Below the pieces are notes generated by a model that made no database searches, was not told the origin of the DNA, and worked only from the letters and a program-made list of their open reading frames with translations. The position numbers and the translations under genes were made by a program. Of a stretch of 64,000 bases of DNA, positions 1 through 6,593 are shown one piece after another (position 1 is the first letter of the stretch; every line of letters begins with the position of its first letter). The DNA comes from Litchfieldella anticariensis FP35 = DSM 16096 (lineage in GTDB: Bacteria > Pseudomonadota > Gammaproteobacteria > Pseudomonadales > Halomonadaceae), in assembly GCF_000409775.1 (NCBI RefSeq), contig NZ_KE332392.1, positions 493,974 through 557,973 on the forward strand. Reading direction: 5' to 3'.

Positions 1-216
1 ATCCACCGCGGTGTCCATGTTACGGACGTCGCGCACCAGCTCCGCCGTCTTGGCGGCAATGCGCTTGAAATCTTCTTCGTCAGCGGCAAGGAACTTCACC
101 TGTTCTGCGACGAAGTCATTCTCATCGACGATGTAATGATCACTGATACGAGCGAACAGCGTCTCGAGATCCTGCTGCCAAGTGGCACTGTCCAACATAT
201 TGTTAGCATTGAGCAT
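1..216 (-). CDS. putA: PutA, proline dehydrogenase / P5C dehydrogenase (N-terminal 72 residues only)
   Basis: This is the 5' end of a gene that runs off the left edge of the window. The visible residues include FARISDHYIVDENDFVAE followed by a helical, charged stretch (KRIAAKTAELVRDVRN), which matches the conserved opening of long PutA proteins, where a similar 'I..Y.VDE..' block precedes the proline dehydrogenase barrel. Full-length PutA oxidises proline to glutamate at the membrane using FAD and NAD. The ATG at 214-216 is the first Met of the frame. An AraC-type regulator gene lies upstream on the same strand. Only 72 codons are visible, so domain content cannot be confirmed and the assignment rests on N-terminal similarity. 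Confidence 0.7.
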   Translation of the reverse strand, partial: MLNANNMLDSATWQQDLETLFARISDHYIVDENDFVAEQVKFLAADEEDFKRIAAKTAELVRDVRNMDTAVD

Positions 217-377
217 GTGACTACCCCATAGCGATGGGTGGACGGCCCCAGTCGAATTGACCGAGTCGCCCCCGTGATGACGGCCTGACTTTAGGGTGGG
301 AGGGGTGGAGGTGTCTTGCCAATTCCCCGGCAGGATTTGTCAAAAGCGCGGAAAATTATTGAAGCGACTCAAGTTTT

Positions 378-391
378 TAGACATTAGTCTA
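378..391. promoter_or_regulatory. Inverted repeat in the araC-putA gap
   Basis: TAGAC-ATTA-GTCTA is a perfect 5-bp inverted repeat between the stop of the AraC-type gene (412) and the start of putA (216). The 195-bp gap must hold the putA promoter if putA is transcribed alone. A role as an operator is inferred; the repeat is short and could be chance. Confidence 0.3.
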
Positions 392-411
392 GTAGAATGT
401 CGTCTCTTCGC

Positions 412-1218
412 TTAAGGGGTCGCCGGCAATAAGGCAGTGTTTTGGGTATCAGTACGCCGTAGTTGGCTGGGGGGGTGGCCATACGCACGCCGGAAGGCAT
501 GCGATAGCGCGCTTTGATTGGCGAAACCTGTGTGCGCGGCGATCTCGGAGAGAGGGAGGCGTGTCGAGGTGAGCAGATGACGTACGGCACCTAGACGTTG
601 GCGCAGTAGATACTGATAAGGAGAGATCCCCGTCTGGGTGCGGAAGCATTCGCTGAAGTGGGCTTCGCTCAAGCAGGCCTGGCGTGCCAGGTCGGCAACT
701 GTCAGGCGATCGGAGAGGTGACACTGGATGAAGCGGTCGAGCGCCCGAAGGTTCAGCCGTTTGGCGTTGTTGGCTGGTAGGTCGGGGTGTAGCCGAGCAT
801 GCAAACAGCCCAGGAAGGTAGCAGCCAGCAAGTCGCCTTGTCCATGTCGCTGAGAGGGCGCCTGATGATGCGGTTGGCACAATTCCTGGGTCAGGAAGTT
901 AAGGTACAAACGCAAAGGCTCGTCGAGTGCGAAGAAGCGCGGGGCATCGAAGAGTCTTGAAAGTTCGTGATGCGGTCCGGTCAACGATGGGCCGTCGACG
1001 GGCAAATCGAGGATCAACTGCCGGTTTTCGCCAATACCCTCGTAATAGTGAACATGGTTGGCCGGCACGATGCAGCCGGAAAGCGATGCGATGGAACCGC
1101 CCAATCCCTCGATCTCGAACTCCGCGTGCCCATTGAGGCCAATCACGATCTGGTGGAAATCATGGTCGTGGTGCTTGGTGGTATTATCTAGCGGGATCAG
1201 GCGAATGGCACTGGGCAT
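412..1218 (-). CDS. AraC-family transcriptional regulator with N-terminal cupin sensor domain
   Basis: The protein has 268 residues. The N-terminal half is a cupin-like ligand domain (HDHDFHQIVIGLNGHAEFEIEG). The C-terminal ~100 residues hold the two helix-turn-helix motifs of the AraC family, the first around LTVADLARQACLSEAHFSECF and the second around LSEIAAHTGFANQSALSHAF. The start at 1218 has GAGGT seven bases upstream. It lies immediately upstream of putA on the same strand. In Pseudomonas aeruginosa the AraC regulator PruR controls proline use, so a proline-responsive activator of putA is a reasonable inference from context, but the ligand cannot be read from sequence. Confidence 0.85.
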   Translation of the reverse strand: MPSAIRLIPLDNTTKHHDHDFHQIVIGLNGHAEFEIEGLGGSIASLSGCIVPANHVHYYEGIGENRQLILDLPVDGPSLTGPHHELSRLFDAPRFFALDEPLRLYLNFLTQELCQPHHQAPSQRHGQGDLLAATFLGCLHARLHPDLPANNAKRLNLRALDRFIQCHLSDRLTVADLARQACLSEAHFSECFRTQTGISPYQYLLRQRLGAVRHLLTSTRLPLSEIAAHTGFANQSALSHAFRRAYGHPPSQLRRTDTQNTALLPATP

Positions 1219-1297
1219 GGAGTGACCTCAGGCACGCTGGTAACACGAACGTATGGCTTCATTGTAATGGCCTGGGCGACATAAGGGCAGGGGGCAT

Positions 1298-1720
1298 TCA
1301 ATGTTCGTGGCGTTGCCTTTCTCGCAAAGCGGTATGAGCTGCCAAGTGATCACGTAGGATGGAAAGCTCCTCGCATCCGGCCGGGGATAGTAAAGGTTCC
1401 CCCCTGGCTGCTTTCCAAGGACGGCCGTGTTCGTCCATCAGGCGCTGTGCGCGGCGTCGAACGTTCTCGAGATACTCGTCGTGACGTACCGGATAACCGA
1501 TGATGGTGTTCCACTCGGTCTCACCGATGTTGCCCTCCAGCGTCTTGTCGAACAGGGTGAGCAGGTCCCTAGGTTCGGTACGGTAGCGAGGTGTGCGGGA
1601 AAGCAGCAGTATGCCTACCACGCTGCAGATGACCAGCATGCAGACAGCGAAGATCAGCAGAAACAGTGCCATGACCAGAACCCTGGTGAGGAAGTGACGA
1701 AAGGCGTCTCCACTTGCCAT
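1298..1720 (-). CDS. Hypothetical single-pass membrane protein
   Basis: This 140-residue protein has one strong membrane segment (about residues 14-40, LVMALFLLIFAVCMLVICSV) and a hydrophilic C-terminal domain rich in Arg and Glu. I do not recognise the family. The frame begins only 11 bp beyond the 3' end of tRNA-Gly on the same strand, so it is probably co-transcribed with or processed from the tRNA transcript. No clear Shine-Dalgarno sequence precedes the first ATG; the ATG at codon 17 is an alternative start, though it would remove the beginning of the membrane helix. Confidence 0.6.
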   Translation of the reverse strand: MASGDAFRHFLTRVLVMALFLLIFAVCMLVICSVVGILLLSRTPRYRTEPRDLLTLFDKTLEGNIGETEWNTIIGYPVRHDEYLENVRRRAQRLMDEHGRPWKAARGEPLLSPAGCEELSILRDHLAAHTALRERQRHEH

Positions 1721-1731
1721 GCCGGCATGAA

Positions 1732-1805
1732 TGGAGCGGGTGAAGGGAATCGAACCCTCGTCTTAAGCTTGGGAAGCTTCTGCTCTACCATTGAGCTACA
1801 CCCGC
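1732..1805 (-). tRNA. tRNA-Gly (anticodon CCC)
   Basis: The reverse strand begins GCGGGTGTAGCTCAATGG, has an anticodon stem-loop with loop TTCCCAA (anticodon at 1771-1773), a T arm GGTTCGATTCC, and an acceptor 3' strand that pairs with the 5' end. TCCA is encoded at the 3' terminus (1732-1735). Layout and length match bacterial tRNA-Gly(CCC). Confidence 0.96.
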
Positions 1806-2094
1806 AATGCGGTTTCGATAGTAAATCCAATGGCTTATCGAAAGCAAGCTGTCTCTCGCATATACCGCGACAAGCCTGGTAAGCCCTTGTTTTGTCGTTT
1901 CTTGCCTAGCCAGCAAGTCGAGAGCAGCCACGGTGTCCAGTGAGGCTTCTTCTATCCCGGAGCGGTAGGCAAAAACTTTGCCGTTGGTGGAGAACTTTTG
2001 GGCTTGTTGTTGTCACAACAATGCAAGCGCAATTTCCTGAACCGATAGCAGTCGCTTCAGTTATTGCCTCTTATGCTTGCAGTTTCGATCCTTT
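1806..2094 (+). ncRNA. Candidate small RNA or untranslated transcript upstream of an orphan terminator
   Basis: No convincing gene occupies 1806-2212, yet a strong + strand terminator ends at 2128. Both flanking genes are on the - strand, so something on the + strand should be transcribed into it. The stretch holds a perfect 7-bp inverted repeat around C2014 (TTGTTGT-C-ACAACAA, 2007-2021). The only open frame here (1940-2152) runs straight through the terminator and has no ribosome site. The start of the transcript is unknown; only the 3' end is supported. Confidence 0.35.
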
Positions 2095-2128
2095 AGCCGC
2101 CAAGTGCTTGCTTGGCGGCTTTTTCTTT
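2095..2128 (+). terminator. Rho-independent terminator
   Basis: A perfect 10-bp stem (AGCCGCCAAG / CTTGGCGGCT) with loop TGCTTG is followed by TTTTCTTT. It is oriented for + strand transcription although no + strand gene is evident upstream. Confidence 0.88.
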
Positions 2129-2212
2129 GCCTGTCCGTCACACGTGGCCTGACACCGCCAAACGTGACCCCGGTAATGTCGGGGCCACGTTCTGAAAGCA
2201 GGTTGGGCGGCG

Positions 2213-2623
2213 TCAGTGTCCGCCACGCATCTTTAGAATCGCACTGAGCACGTCACGCCGGGTGACGATGCCTACCAAACGCTCCTGTTCCACCACGGGG
2301 TAGACCTTGGGCTTGGTGCCGAGCATTTCCTGTGCCAAGTCGGTAATGCTCTTGGTGGGAAGTACCGACAGCACCTCATGACGCATCAACTCCCTGACCA
2401 ATGGGGGCTCGTCATTGAGGTAAGCACTTTCCAGCACCTTGCCCAGGACATCCTGCTCGGAGATGAAACCGATCAGGTGATCGCGATCATCGACCACCGG
2501 AGCCCCGGGAAGGCGGTGCAGCGCCAGTCCCTTGACCAGGGTGGTCACCGACGTATTGCTGCTGACACGGTAGCAGTCACGCGACATGATATCGCGAACG
2601 ATGGTAGGCGCCTTGTTGGGCAT
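2213..2623 (-). CDS. CBS-domain pair protein
   Basis: This 136-residue protein is made of two tandem CBS motifs: residues ~8-65 (VRDIMSRDCYRVSSNTSVTT ... HLIGFISEQDVL) and ~78-132 (VRELMRHEVLSVLPTKSITD ... LVGIVTRRDVL). Stand-alone CBS pairs bind adenosyl ligands and act as small energy-sensing regulators; the partner is not evident here. The ATG at 2621-2623 was chosen because AGAAGGAGA lies just upstream; an in-frame start at 2650 lacks this signal. It is flanked by the orphan terminator and a decayed oxidoreductase gene, so it is probably monocistronic. Confidence 0.9.
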   Translation of the reverse strand: MPNKAPTIVRDIMSRDCYRVSSNTSVTTLVKGLALHRLPGAPVVDDRDHLIGFISEQDVLGKVLESAYLNDEPPLVRELMRHEVLSVLPTKSITDLAQEMLGTKPKVYPVVEQERLVGIVTRRDVLSAILKMRGGH

Positions 2624-2698
2624 GGCGATTCTCCTTCTGCCAGAGGACATGACCCCTTATGAGCCGCTGACTATGGCACCCACGTGTATGGCAATGCT

Positions 2699-3197
2699 TC
2701 AATCGCCGGGGCCACACTCCATGCAGCGTTCGACGATGGCAGGCCCCAGTTGCAGGTTGGCGTTGAGGTCTCGAAGCGCTGTACGCAGCCCTTCTTCGAT
2801 CACAGGGTGATAGAAGGGCATATCCAGTATCTGCGCGACGCTCAACCGCTGCTGCTGGGACCAGGCCAACAGGTGCGCTAGGTGCTCGGCTCGAGGTCCG
2901 AAGATCTCGGCTCCCAGAAATAACCCTGAGCCATGCTCGGCATACAAGCGCATCTTCCCTTTATTGATGCGCATGACCCGAGAGCGGCCCTGGTCCTCGA
3001 ACGAGACCTCGCCCACCGCCAAGCATCCACAGGCGCCATAGCGTCTCTCACGTTCAGCATAGCCGAGTCCCACGGTTGCCATCTGTGGATCACTGAATAG
3101 ATAGCCAACGGTGTGCGCCGATGGCCGGCCCGCAGCTCTGGATAGCGGCCAGCGGTACCAGCGCCAATGATAGCGACTCGACCTTGCGCTCTTGCAT
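2699..3197 (-). pseudogene. Dihydrolipoamide dehydrogenase-like flavoprotein, remnant with frameshift and large internal deletion
   Basis: The 3' part encodes an intact pyridine nucleotide-disulphide oxidoreductase dimerisation domain (FSDPQMATVG ... GRSRVMRINKGKMRLYAEHG ... MPFYHPVIEEGLRTALRDLN). The 5' part still shows the start of the FAD fold: from the ATG at 3195-3197 the first six codons read MQERKV, after which a one-base deletion must be allowed before the frame continues as VAIIGAGTAG. About 20 codons of the N-terminus are then joined directly to the C-terminal domain. Roughly 320 residues are missing, including the CxxxxC redox centre and the NAD domain. AAGGAT precedes the ATG. The product cannot be an active enzyme. 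Confidence 0.85.
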
Positions 3198-3430
3198 TCT
3201 TGTGGATCCTTGTCTGTCATTGTGAGCGGTATCAGGAGGGTGCGGAACCCGAGGAGGACTCTCCGACTCGAACCGAATAGCTGGTAAGAGGCGAGTGTTG
3301 TACTCCCCAAACCTGAAATGAAATGGACGTCAGTATCTCCAGGCAGCGGAACGAATGGAATTTGATTGAATATAATCAGCCAATAGAAGTTATCGATGAA
3401 CACAGGCAGAGAGAAGGAGGGAGAAAACTG

Positions 3431-3727
3431 ATGGATGCGCGTGAATATCTGGCCCGCAAGGGTGTGCGGCTCGACAAGGACAAAGACAAACCCAATACCT
3501 TGGAGGAACTGGCGTGGTCGCGTGCCCGGGAGGCAGGGCAGCACCGTCCAAGAACCGGGACTCCGTACGACTGGGAGGACTGGGAGCGCTACCACGAGGA
3601 ACTGGCAAGCGGCGCCGACGAGTTACAGCAGAAAATCGACCCTGAAGCCCACTTGCATCATGTCGGTGATCGTGGTGCCACGCACGGGGAGGGCAATCCT
3701 TCCGCGGTGCCGCTAAAAAAGCCTTGA
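3431..3727 (+). CDS. Hypothetical hydrophilic protein
   Basis: This 98-residue protein is highly charged, opening MDAREYLARKGVRLDKDKDK and containing a DWEDWERYHEEL acidic-aromatic segment. No signal peptide, membrane segment or known motif is visible, and I do not recognise the family. The ATG at 3431 was preferred to the upstream in-frame ATG at 3323 because GGAGGG lies about ten bases before it. The stop codon overlaps the first codon of a small YqaE-like frame, suggesting translational coupling. Confidence 0.6.
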   Translation: MDAREYLARKGVRLDKDKDKPNTLEELAWSRAREAGQHRPRTGTPYDWEDWERYHEELASGADELQQKIDPEAHLHHVGDRGATHGEGNPSAVPLKKP

Positions 3728-3900
3728 CCCCCTCCACCAGCCTTCATCCAACGCCTCTCCCGCTGATCGTTTTCCTCCCGCCGGTCAGTGTCCTTCAGCA
3801 GGCTGGGCGAGGCCGGCATTTGTGGGTCAATATCCTCCTGACGCTGTTCGGTTATCTGCCTGGTGTCCTGCATGCTTGGTGGCTACGCAAACAACGCTAG
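3724..3900 (+). CDS. YqaE/Pmp3-family small membrane protein
   Basis: A 58-codon frame from a TTG at 3724 ends at TAG 3898-3900. It contains PLIVFLPPVSVLQQAG, then WVNILLTLFGYLPGVLHAWW, which matches the two-helix Pmp3/YqaE signature (LPP..V and N.LLT..GY.PG..HA). Members are ~50-60-residue membrane proteins linked to stress and salt tolerance. The TTG overlaps the TGA of the preceding gene (TTGA) and lacks a Shine-Dalgarno, so translation would depend on coupling. No ATG is available upstream in frame near the conserved region. The family match is clear; the start and expression are less certain. Confidence 0.6.
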   Translation: MTPSTSLHPTPLPLIVFLPPVSVLQQAGRGRHLWVNILLTLFGYLPGVLHAWWLRKQR

Positions 3901-3930
3901 CCAGGCACCTCTGTGTCCCTGAGGGACACA

Positions 3931-3949
3931 TATGATCGAAAACGAAACA
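3931..3949. promoter_or_regulatory. Candidate distal GlpR-type operator
   Basis: TATGATCGAAAACGAAACA resembles the proximal sites and the GlpR half-site CGAACAT with one change. It lies about 210 bp upstream of the first proximal site, a spacing at which DNA looping would be possible. Weakest of the three. Confidence 0.35.
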
Positions 3950-4140
3950 CTGAGCTCCATTCGAAAAGCCAACCGAACATAGGTTGGCTGTTTGTGTGCG
4001 CCTGAAATGCGCTGCTCTCCTAGTGACTGCTCTTGAAAGCTTCCTTCAGTGCTCATCTATGTCCCATGGTTCATAGACTATGGTATGAGTCGCCGAGTTG
4101 AAAAAGCAATTGAAGCCAGTCAAGGGGTGCGCTAGCCTCA

Positions 4141-4190
4141 TTATCGAAAACGAACATTATTTCTTCTGTTTTGTTTGAAAGCGAACATTG
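4141..4190. promoter_or_regulatory. Two GlpR-type operators upstream of glpS
   Basis: TTATCGAAAACGAACATTAT (4141-4160) and TTGTTTGAAAGCGAACATTG (4171-4190) are imperfect palindromes carrying the CGAACAT half-site of the E. coli GlpR operator (ATGTTCG-N-CGAACAT type). They are centred 30 bp apart, three helical turns, which suits co-operative binding. Glycerol importer genes follow, so repression by GlpR relieved by glycerol 3-phosphate is the natural inference. No glpR gene is in the window. Confidence 0.6.
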
Positions 4191-4263
4191 CGTCGCCCCG
4201 GCTCAGGGTCTCGTTGGGCCAAATCGGCACCCGTTTCCACAACTACAAGACAAAGGTGTAATC

Positions 4264-4389
4264 ATGGCACGCTTGCCTGATCTTTTTCCTCTCAGCCGGG
4301 CAACTCCCTGGCACAGTCATTCGGCCGGTTCAGCATGCCGACATCATGTGGTCATTTCCCTGGCATCGCCCCCGTCTAACCAACGATAA
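4264..4389 (+). CDS. Possible leader peptide (41 codons) upstream of glpS
   Basis: An ATG at 4264 with AAAGGTG about six bases upstream opens a 41-codon frame (MARLPDLFPLSRATPWHSHS...) that stops at 4387-4389, 13 bp before the glpS start. The peptide has no recognisable domain and no hydrophobic segment. It could be a translated leader or merely an open stretch; only the good ribosome site and the position support it. Confidence 0.25.
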   Translation: MARLPDLFPLSRATPWHSHSAGSACRHHVVISLASPPSNQR

Positions 4390-4402
4390 CCACGAGATCA
4401 TC

Positions 4403-5491
4403 ATGTCTCTGATCCTTGAAAACGTCACGCACGTGGTCAACGGTGCCACTCACATCGACGATATCACCTTGGAACTTGCCCCTGGCTCTTTCAATGTGCT
4501 GCTTGGGCGTACCCTGGCCGGCAAGACGACACTGATGCGGTTGATGGCTGGCCTGGAGCGGCCGACTCGAGGACGTATCCTGATGGACGGTCACGATGTG
4601 ACAGGCATATCGGTTCGCCATCGCAACGTGTCCATGGTCTATCAACAGTTCATCAATTATCCCAGCCTGACGGTCTACGAGAATATTGCCTCACCACTCA
4701 AGCTGGCGCGTGTCGACAAGCGAGAGATCGACCGGCGAGTACGCGAAACCGCCGAAATGCTGCATATCGAACACCTGCTCGAGCGTTATCCCCTCGAACT
4801 TTCCGGTGGTCAGCAGCAACGAACTGCCATGGGCCGTGCCTTGGTCAAGGATGCCGATGTCATCCTCTTCGACGAACCCTTGGTCAATCTGGATTACAAG
4901 CTGCGCGAGGAATTTCGCGAGGAGCTTCGGGCGTTGTTTGCTGCGCGCAACTGCATCGCTGTCTATGCCACTACCGAGCCGGGAGAGGCATTGGCGCTGG
5001 GTGGCAATGCTGCAGTGCTTCACGAAGGGCGGTTATTGCAATATGGCCGCACCGAAGACGTCTACCACCGACCCCGCGATATCCTCAGTGCCGAGATGTT
5101 CTCGGAGCCACCGATCAATGTGGTTCGGGGGTTGGTCTCTGGCTCGGAAATCACCTTCGACAGAAGTGTCCACTTTCCGCTCAACGATGACTTACGCACG
5201 CTGATACCAGGGGAATATCAGTTCGGTGTGCGTGCCTCCCACCTGTCGTTGACACCCCAGGCCGATGACGACCTGGAGTTGCAAGTGAAAGTCGACCTGG
5301 CGGAGATCAGCGGCTCAGAGACCTTCCTGCACGTCAGCAATGACCTCTTTCATCTAGTGGTGCACCTGGCTGGCGTCCACGAGTTCGAGGTCGATCAACG
5401 GATCACGGTCTATTTCCCCACGCATAAGGTGTATGCCTTCGACCGGCAGGGAACAGTGGTGCATATCCCTTCAAGACTCGCTGGAGTGTGA
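4403..5491 (+). CDS. glpS: Glycerol ABC importer, ATP-binding protein GlpS
   Basis: This 362-residue ATPase is the first of two in a GlpSTPQUV-type glycerol importer described in Rhizobium. Walker A GRTLAGKTT (35-43), Q-loop at Q81/Q82, signature LSGGQ (133-137) and Walker B VILFDEP (153-159) are present. The residues that normally read THD in the H-loop are TTE (190-192), so the switch histidine is replaced by T191. The C-terminal ~120 residues form the OB-fold regulatory domain common to MalK-like subunits. The ATG at 4403 was chosen over an in-frame ATG at 4346 because MSLILENVTH begins the fold. The next gene starts one base after the stop. Confidence 0.9.
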   Translation: MSLILENVTHVVNGATHIDDITLELAPGSFNVLLGRTLAGKTTLMRLMAGLERPTRGRILMDGHDVTGISVRHRNVSMVYQQFINYPSLTVYENIASPLKLARVDKREIDRRVRETAEMLHIEHLLERYPLELSGGQQQRTAMGRALVKDADVILFDEPLVNLDYKLREEFREELRALFAARNCIAVYATTEPGEALALGGNAAVLHEGRLLQYGRTEDVYHRPRDILSAEMFSEPPINVVRGLVSGSEITFDRSVHFPLNDDLRTLIPGEYQFGVRASHLSLTPQADDDLELQVKVDLAEISGSETFLHVSNDLFHLVVHLAGVHEFEVDQRITVYFPTHKVYAFDRQGTVVHIPSRLAGV

Positions 5492-5492
5492 C

Positions 5493-6593
5493 ATGGCAGA
5501 AATTGCTCTCAAATCCCTGGCGCATTCCTATCTGGCAACCCCCGGCTCACCAGAGGATTACGCAATCCGTGAGATGACCCATGTCTGGCAGCAGGGGGGG
5601 GCCTATGCCCTGCTTGGGCCATCGGGATGCGGTAAGTCGACACTACTCAACATTATTTCCGGACTGCTCGAGCCGTCCAGTGGTGAAGTGCTATTCGACG
5701 GCCAGGTGGTCAACGCCTTGTCTCCCGAGCATCGCAATATCGCCCAGGTTTTCCAGTTTCCGGTGGTCTACGACACCATGACGGTGTACGACAACCTTGC
5801 CTTTCCGCTGCGCAATGTGGGGACGTCCGAGGACAAGGTCCATGAGCGGGTGTTGGAGGTTGCCGATGTGCTTGAGCTCACTCCTCAACTCAAGCGCAAG
5901 GCCAAGAATCTCAGCGCTGACGAAAAGCAGAAGGTCTCCATGGGGCGAGGGCTGGTTCGCGATGATGTCTCGGCGATCCTGTTCGACGAACCGCTTACGG
6001 TGATCGACCCCCAACTCAAGTGGAAACTACGCCGCAAACTCAAGGAAATTCACCAGCGTTTCAACATCACCATGGTCTACGTGACTCATGACCAGTTGGA
6101 GGCGTCGACCTTTGCCGACAAGATCGCGGTGATGTACGAGGGGCAGGTGGTGCAATTTGGCACGCCCCGTGAACTCTTCGAGCGACCCGCCCATACCTTT
6201 GTCGGTTACTTCATCGGCAGCCCCGGCATGAACCTCTTCGATGTCCGTGCCAGAGACGGTGAAATCGTTGCCGGAGACACCATCATCCCGCTCGGGCGGG
6301 GGATATATGATGCTGTCGCCAAGGCAAGTTCCAACAACGTCAAGTTGGGTGTTCGCCCTGAATTCGTCGAGGTGCATGTCGCTCCTGTCGAGGGTGGCAT
6401 AGAGGTCACGGTGGACGACATCCAGGATCTCGGTACCTATTCGATCCTATCGCTTCACCTGGGGGATATCGCTCTCAAGGCGCGTATCGATGAAGACAGC
6501 CCGACGCCGCACAACAACGCTTTCATCCGTTTTCCCGATGACCGGATCGGCCTGTACGTCGACGAATTCCGCGTGGAGATAGACCATGAATGA
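5493..6593 (+). CDS. glpT: Glycerol ABC importer, ATP-binding protein GlpT
   Basis: This 366-residue ATPase pairs with GlpS. Walker A GPSGCGKST (42-50), Q-loop Q88, Walker B AILFDEP (161-167) and H-loop His199 (VYVTHDQLEA) are intact. The signature motif is degenerate: LSADE (140-144) instead of LSGGx. A MalK-like regulatory domain follows. The start at 5493 is one base after the glpS stop, and the 3' end overlaps glpP by eight bases, so the genes are one operon. This GlpT is unrelated to the E. coli glycerol-3-phosphate antiporter of the same name. Confidence 0.9.
   Translation: MAEIALKSLAHSYLATPGSPEDYAIREMTHVWQQGGAYALLGPSGCGKSTLLNIISGLLEPSSGEVLFDGQVVNALSPEHRNIAQVFQFPVVYDTMTVYDNLAFPLRNVGTSEDKVHERVLEVADVLELTPQLKRKAKNLSADEKQKVSMGRGLVRDDVSAILFDEPLTVIDPQLKWKLRRKLKEIHQRFNITMVYVTHDQLEASTFADKIAVMYEGQVVQFGTPRELFERPAHTFVGYFIGSPGMNLFDVRARDGEIVAGDTIIPLGRGIYDAVAKASSNNVKLGVRPEFVEVHVAPVEGGIEVTVDDIQDLGTYSILSLHLGDIALKARIDEDSPTPHNNAFIRFPDDRIGLYVDEFRVEIDHE

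Larger units (their letters stand above)
3901..4263. other. Intergenic region with hairpins and the glycerol-operon control region
   Basis: No gene is seen. TGTGTCCC-TGA-GGGACACA (3911-3929) and AGCCAACC-(7)-GGTTGGCT followed by GTTTGTGT (about 3968-3998) are hairpins; the second may be a weak + strand terminator for the small genes upstream. The rest leads into the GlpR-like operators in front of the glycerol importer. Confidence 0.6.

Noticed and set aside
1427..1882. 151-codon + strand open frame
   Set aside because: It runs antisense through the tRNA-Gly gene and the small membrane protein gene; codon pattern and residues look random.
1940..2152. 70-codon + strand open frame
   Set aside because: It reads through the terminator at 2095-2128 and has no ribosome site; a non-coding transcript is a better explanation.
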